A stretch of DNA of 64,000 nucleotides from Bimuria novae-zelandiae CBS 107.79. Its lineage: Eukaryota > Ascomycota > Dothideomycetes > Pleosporales > Didymosphaeriaceae. Position 1 is the first letter of the stretch. Each line of letters opens with the position of its first letter. Below, piece by piece: positions 61,777 to 64,000 of this stretch. The translations under genes were made by a program, and so were the position numbers. The stretch covers positions 660,011 to 724,010 of the forward strand of contig ML976664.1 of assembly GCA_010015655.1 (NCBI GenBank), in the 5' to 3' direction. The notes below the pieces were generated by a model that ran no database searches, was not told the DNA's origin, and saw only the letters and a program-made list of their open reading frames with translations.

Positions 61777-62067
61777 TTTGAGTATGTGGCGTTGAAGTAT
61801 AGAGCGTCAAAAATAGAGTAACGCGTTGTGGTGGGGTGGCCGAGAAGTATATGTGGCCGAAAAGCATATAGCCGAGCTTAAAAGGCTAGTCTAATAAGGA
61901 ACTTTAGTAGAAAAAATATATAATAGGTCTAATAAAAGTTTAATATAAAGTAGTATTAGAAAAATAATATTAAAGACTAAAGCCAATCCGAATTAGATTA
62001 GTGTTGGGGAAATAGGTTAAATCGTATAATTTATAAGTTGGTAACTGGATGGCTGCGTTTCACCCGA

Positions 62068-62560
62068 AGGGCTTAACATTTTAGTCCTTACTATTATCTA
62101 AATTATTATTATAGTCCTACTAAGACCTGTAGTTCTTTAGGATTTTTATAGTCCTTAGGACTTCCTTCTTATGCAGGACTTTATTACGTAACTACTAACC
62201 TAAGCTACCCCGCGCCTCTTCGTGTTCCCTTTATTCTGCACCTTCGCTGGCCAGGGCCCTATCGGCGTCCTTGTCTGGCACCCTTGCCTTTAAGGTTCCC
62301 AAGATCGTAACAGTAGTAGGCTGGTAAATGGGTAGGGGTTAGGTAGGGGTTAGGTCAGATCCGCACGGATTAGAACACCAAAAATCTAACCCCTACCTAT
62401 CTACCAGCCTAAACAGTAGGCTTTTATTTTAGGTAGTAATCCGCGACGCGCAGTCTTTAGGACGCAGGGTTTTACTAGCGTTATCTTGCAGGGCTTTCTG
62501 CGAGTCCATAGCATGTCTTTTTATTAAAATTAACTATAATTTAGGTGAGAAATAGCGCGT
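62068..62560. other. GC-balanced DNA right of Gypsy-3, no gene recognised
   Basis: Hardly RIP-mutated. The first bases continue the Gypsy-2-like target (CTACCCCGAAGGGCTTAA once Gypsy-3 is removed, compared with CTACCCCTTAGGGACTTAA near 46545). The rest shows no coding frame. It contains the hAT-like MITE described separately. Confidence 0.5.
62317..62411. mobile_element. 95-bp hAT-like MITE with 8-bp target duplication
   Basis: The left arm starts TAGGCTGGTAAATGGGTAGG. The right arm is its inverse with two mismatches in 26 bp. AACAGTAG stands directly outside both ends (62309-62316 and 62412-62419). An 8-bp duplication and short inverted ends fit a non-autonomous hAT element. The sequence is not RIP-mutated and could fold into a long hairpin. 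Confidence 0.82.
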
Positions 62561-62693
62561 TGAAGTTGTGATGTTGAGCGTGAGAATGGCCGGCCGAGGT
62601 TGTGGGGGACGTGCGCTACCGTAGCTTGGCAGCTGGCGCGCCGCGTCACCGAACGCGCCACCCCACCATGCAATACCCCAACTTCAATGCGCT
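62554..62693. repeat. inverted repeat around a pogo-type terminus
   Basis: Arms at 62554-62568 (AGCGCGTTGAAGTTG) and 62679-62693 are inverse with one mismatch. Between them lies the segment shared with 13342-13398. The arms may be subterminal parts of two pogo copies meeting head to head. Confidence 0.6.
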
Positions 62694-63151
62694 GCATCTC
62701 CACCAATATGGACCCGATTACGGCCGCGATAGAAGCAATTAAATTACGGAAACTAGGAGAATCTTTCTTGTATTAAAAAATTATAAAAGAATTTAGTATT
62801 ATATAATTTATACTAGCGCGCTAGCATAAGCGCTTTATTAGCTAGTAGTAGGTTCCTGTATAACATAGTTAAAATATTACCTAATAGCAAGAACAGGAGC
62901 TTCTACGATATATTAAGCGTCTTACTAAACGTGGCCTTCCTTTTACACGGTAAATAATATAGAGCTTTACCTCTATAGTAGCTAAAAAGAACGTTAGCTT
63001 ATTATAGGTTAATCGCTTTATCCGGCGTCACGCTAAATCCTTAATATCACGATAAATAACTAGTATTAACAGTAATCGTTACAAAGCTAATTCCCTAGCT
63101 AAATATAAGCTCTACTTCGACCTCCTATAGCAGAAGATAGAGCAGTATCAG
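62617..63151 (+). mobile_element. pogo/Fot-type transposon G, 5' part only, RIP-damaged and cut by Copia
   Basis: A terminal segment (62617-62672, with GCGCCACCCCACC) is followed by ATG 62709. A transposase N-terminus opens MDPITAAIEAIKLRKLGESF. After stops it continues with QEQELLRYIKRLTKRGLPFTR (about 62890-62950) and KANSLAKYKLYFDLL (about 63080-63125). These are typical of the psq/CENP-B N-terminal half of Fot-type transposases. It stops abruptly at 63151, where a Copia LTR begins. Its other half lies outside the window or is lost. Confidence 0.78.
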
Positions 63152-63399
63152 TGTTAGATTAAAGGGTGTTTTTGATAAGATGGAAAAGTAATTGATTCTT
63201 GTGTTGTGTCTTTGTAAGAATGTAAGGCTCTTTTATCCTTACGTCTCACGTTAAGACGCTAATCTATTTCCGTTAAGTAAGGAGAGTTGCCCTTTATCCC
63301 GCCTGGAATCGTGCGGATAAACTAGACTGCTAGCAAAGTCTCTTTGTGTAGGATTGCGCCAGCTACCTTCGTGTGTGCAAAGGGCCATGTAATCGGACA
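63152..63399 (-). repeat. Copia LTR (3' LTR)
   Basis: 248 bp with TG...CA ends in either reading direction. Base composition is balanced. It is related at both ends to the LTR at 14971-15191. Confidence 0.72.
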
Positions 63400-64000
63400 C
63401 ACCCCCTTAGCTTAGGCTTATCCTTAAGCTAGAGACCATTCGTTAGTAATTAGATAGTCCTATCTTAGTTTAATCTCAAAGGCCTCTATCCTTTGCTCTA
63501 GCTCGAGCAGATTAACTTCTTTATTTATAATTATGTCCTTAATCTCTACAAGTCCTAATTTATCTAAGAACTTGCTCCACTTATTAGCTAGCAGGGTCTT
63601 TATAAGTCTATTTGTAACTATGTCCTCTAATTGTTAATAGTCCACCTTAATTGTCCTAAATGCGACTTCTTATCTTAGCTAGTAATTATAGATATTAACA
63701 TAACGGAGCTTCGTCTGCAGCTTAGTAATCTCTTTAGTAATAAGTTAGATTATTTACTAGTTATCGCAATTAATTGTAATAAGGGAATTGCTAAGGTTAA
63801 TCTTTAGCTCCTTTAGTAATCAGGATGTAAATAGAACCTCCTTCGCCACCTATAATAGTGCTAGTAATTTAGCTTTAGTTATTAATATAGTAACTGTGTC
63901 CTGCTTATTTGCTTTCTAGGCAATTAGGCTACTAAATAGCTTAATAATATATCCTTGCGAGCTCTTGCGATCGAGCGTATTATTAGTAAAGGACGCGTCA
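63152..64000 (-). mobile_element. Copia-type retrotransposon, 3' end, continues past the window
   Basis: The LTR at 63152-63399 (TGTTAGATTAAAGG to AATCGGACA) is followed by the complement of a polypurine tract (CACCCCCTTAGCTTAGG). Minus-strand reading beyond gives the pol C-terminus (LLANKWSKFLDKLGLVEIKD, about 63605-63545). It parallels the copy at 15192 onward but is less mutated. It interrupts pogo G. The rest of the element lies to the right. Confidence 0.75.

Larger units (their letters stand above)
60161..61878 (-). mobile_element. young pogo/Fot-type DNA transposon H, not RIP-mutated
   Basis: The left end (AGCTCGGCCATATACTTTTC) and the inverted right end (AGCTCGGCTATATGCTTTTC) match over about 45 bp. 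Each holds two copies of TATACTTTTCGGCCAC or a near variant, then CCACCC. TA is duplicated at 60159-60160 and 61879-61880. Base composition is balanced, unlike every flank, and the transposase frame is open. It inserted into an already decayed Gypsy-3 LTR, so it is the latest large insertion here. Confidence 0.9.
47157..62062 (-). mobile_element. Gypsy-3 LTR retrotransposon carrying nested insertions, CCCGA target duplication
   Basis: LTRs at 47157-47582 and 59921-62062 (the latter split) are in the same direction. CCCGA lies outside both (47152-47156 and 62063-62067). The minus-strand LTR begins TGAAACGCAGCC on the right copy. A purine tract (AAAAGGAGAGAGG on the minus strand, 47584-47596) precedes the left LTR, so it is the 3' LTR. 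Reverse transcriptase is readable on the minus strand at about 56700-56540 (YLNNNLIYFKT, then VKKVLLRLYK, then VNIKKTKFY). Gag and protease would lie at 57-59.9 kb. All frames are broken. Nested elements: pogo A, pogo C with pogo B inside it, and the young pogo H in the right LTR. Confidence 0.85.
59921..62062 (-). repeat. Gypsy-3 LTR, right (5' LTR), interrupted by pogo H
   Basis: Made of 59921-60160 and 61881-62062, 422 bp in total against 426 bp for the left LTR. The break is the TA target site of the young pogo element. Confidence 0.83.

Noticed and set aside
62325..62360. Telomere repeat relic (GGGGTTAGG units)
   Set aside because: The units are part of the inverted arms of a MITE with an 8-bp target duplication; they do not form a TTAGGG array.
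1..64000. tRNA or rRNA genes
   Set aside because: No cloverleaf with A/B boxes or rRNA core sequence was recognised by eye. A tRNA scan could still find one, but I cannot support any.

Overview
The window looks like a filamentous ascomycete chromosome (Pezizomycotina; I lean towards Dothideomycetes, but this is not proven). Coding exons are interrupted by 52-107 nt introns with GT...AG ends and CTAAT/CTGAC-type branch sites. The genome is split into a GC-balanced gene block and long AT-rich stretches in which CpA/TpG are scarce and TpA is in excess. Broken reading frames in those stretches carry mainly CAG/TGG to TAG changes. This is the signature of repeat-induced point mutation (RIP).

Layout. 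1-1212: RIP-damaged 3' end of a Tad-like LINE, ending in (TAC)6. 1479-10141: a compact, apparently intact set of three secondary-metabolism genes. These are a Pyr4-family membrane terpene cyclase (minus), a 6-methylsalicylic-acid-synthase-type partially reducing PKS (plus) divergent from it, and a cytochrome P450 (plus) about 115 bp downstream of the PKS. Together they suggest a meroterpenoid pathway of the yanuthone/macrophorin kind: the PKS makes the aromatic acid, the P450 oxidises the ring or methyl group, and the cyclase folds an attached prenyl chain. No prenyltransferase, decarboxylase, epoxidase, transporter or regulator gene is visible, so the set is partial here or continues to the left. 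CGGCCG palindromes recur in both promoters of the set. 11090-13148: a decayed duplicate of a KEL3-type Kelch-repeat gene.

13.4-64 kb: almost entirely nested, mostly RIP-mutated transposons. Three Copia 3' ends (LTRs at 14971, 18412 and 63152) lie at the two edges. Three Gypsy families occupy the middle. Gypsy-1 is minus, with about 269-bp LTRs; one complete copy at 29582-36189 has GATAA target duplications and one copy is partial. Gypsy-2 is plus, carries a chromodomain, and shows three tandem same-direction LTRs at 37034, 46150 and 46764. Gypsy-3 is minus, spans 47157-62062, and is flanked by CCCGA. Into these are inserted pogo/Fot-type DNA transposons (22788, 38914, 41695, 49081, 51293, 51355, 60161), most with TA target duplications. 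One sits inside another, giving four nesting levels. The 60161-61878 element is not RIP-mutated and carries a largely intact transposase interrupted by an assembly gap. A 95-bp hAT-like MITE with an 8-bp duplication lies at 62317-62411, followed by a RIP-damaged pogo 5' end cut by the last Copia.

The only convincing live host genes are the three at 1479-10141. The live transposon gene is the transposase at 60256-61776. No rRNA, tRNA or CRISPR was recognised.
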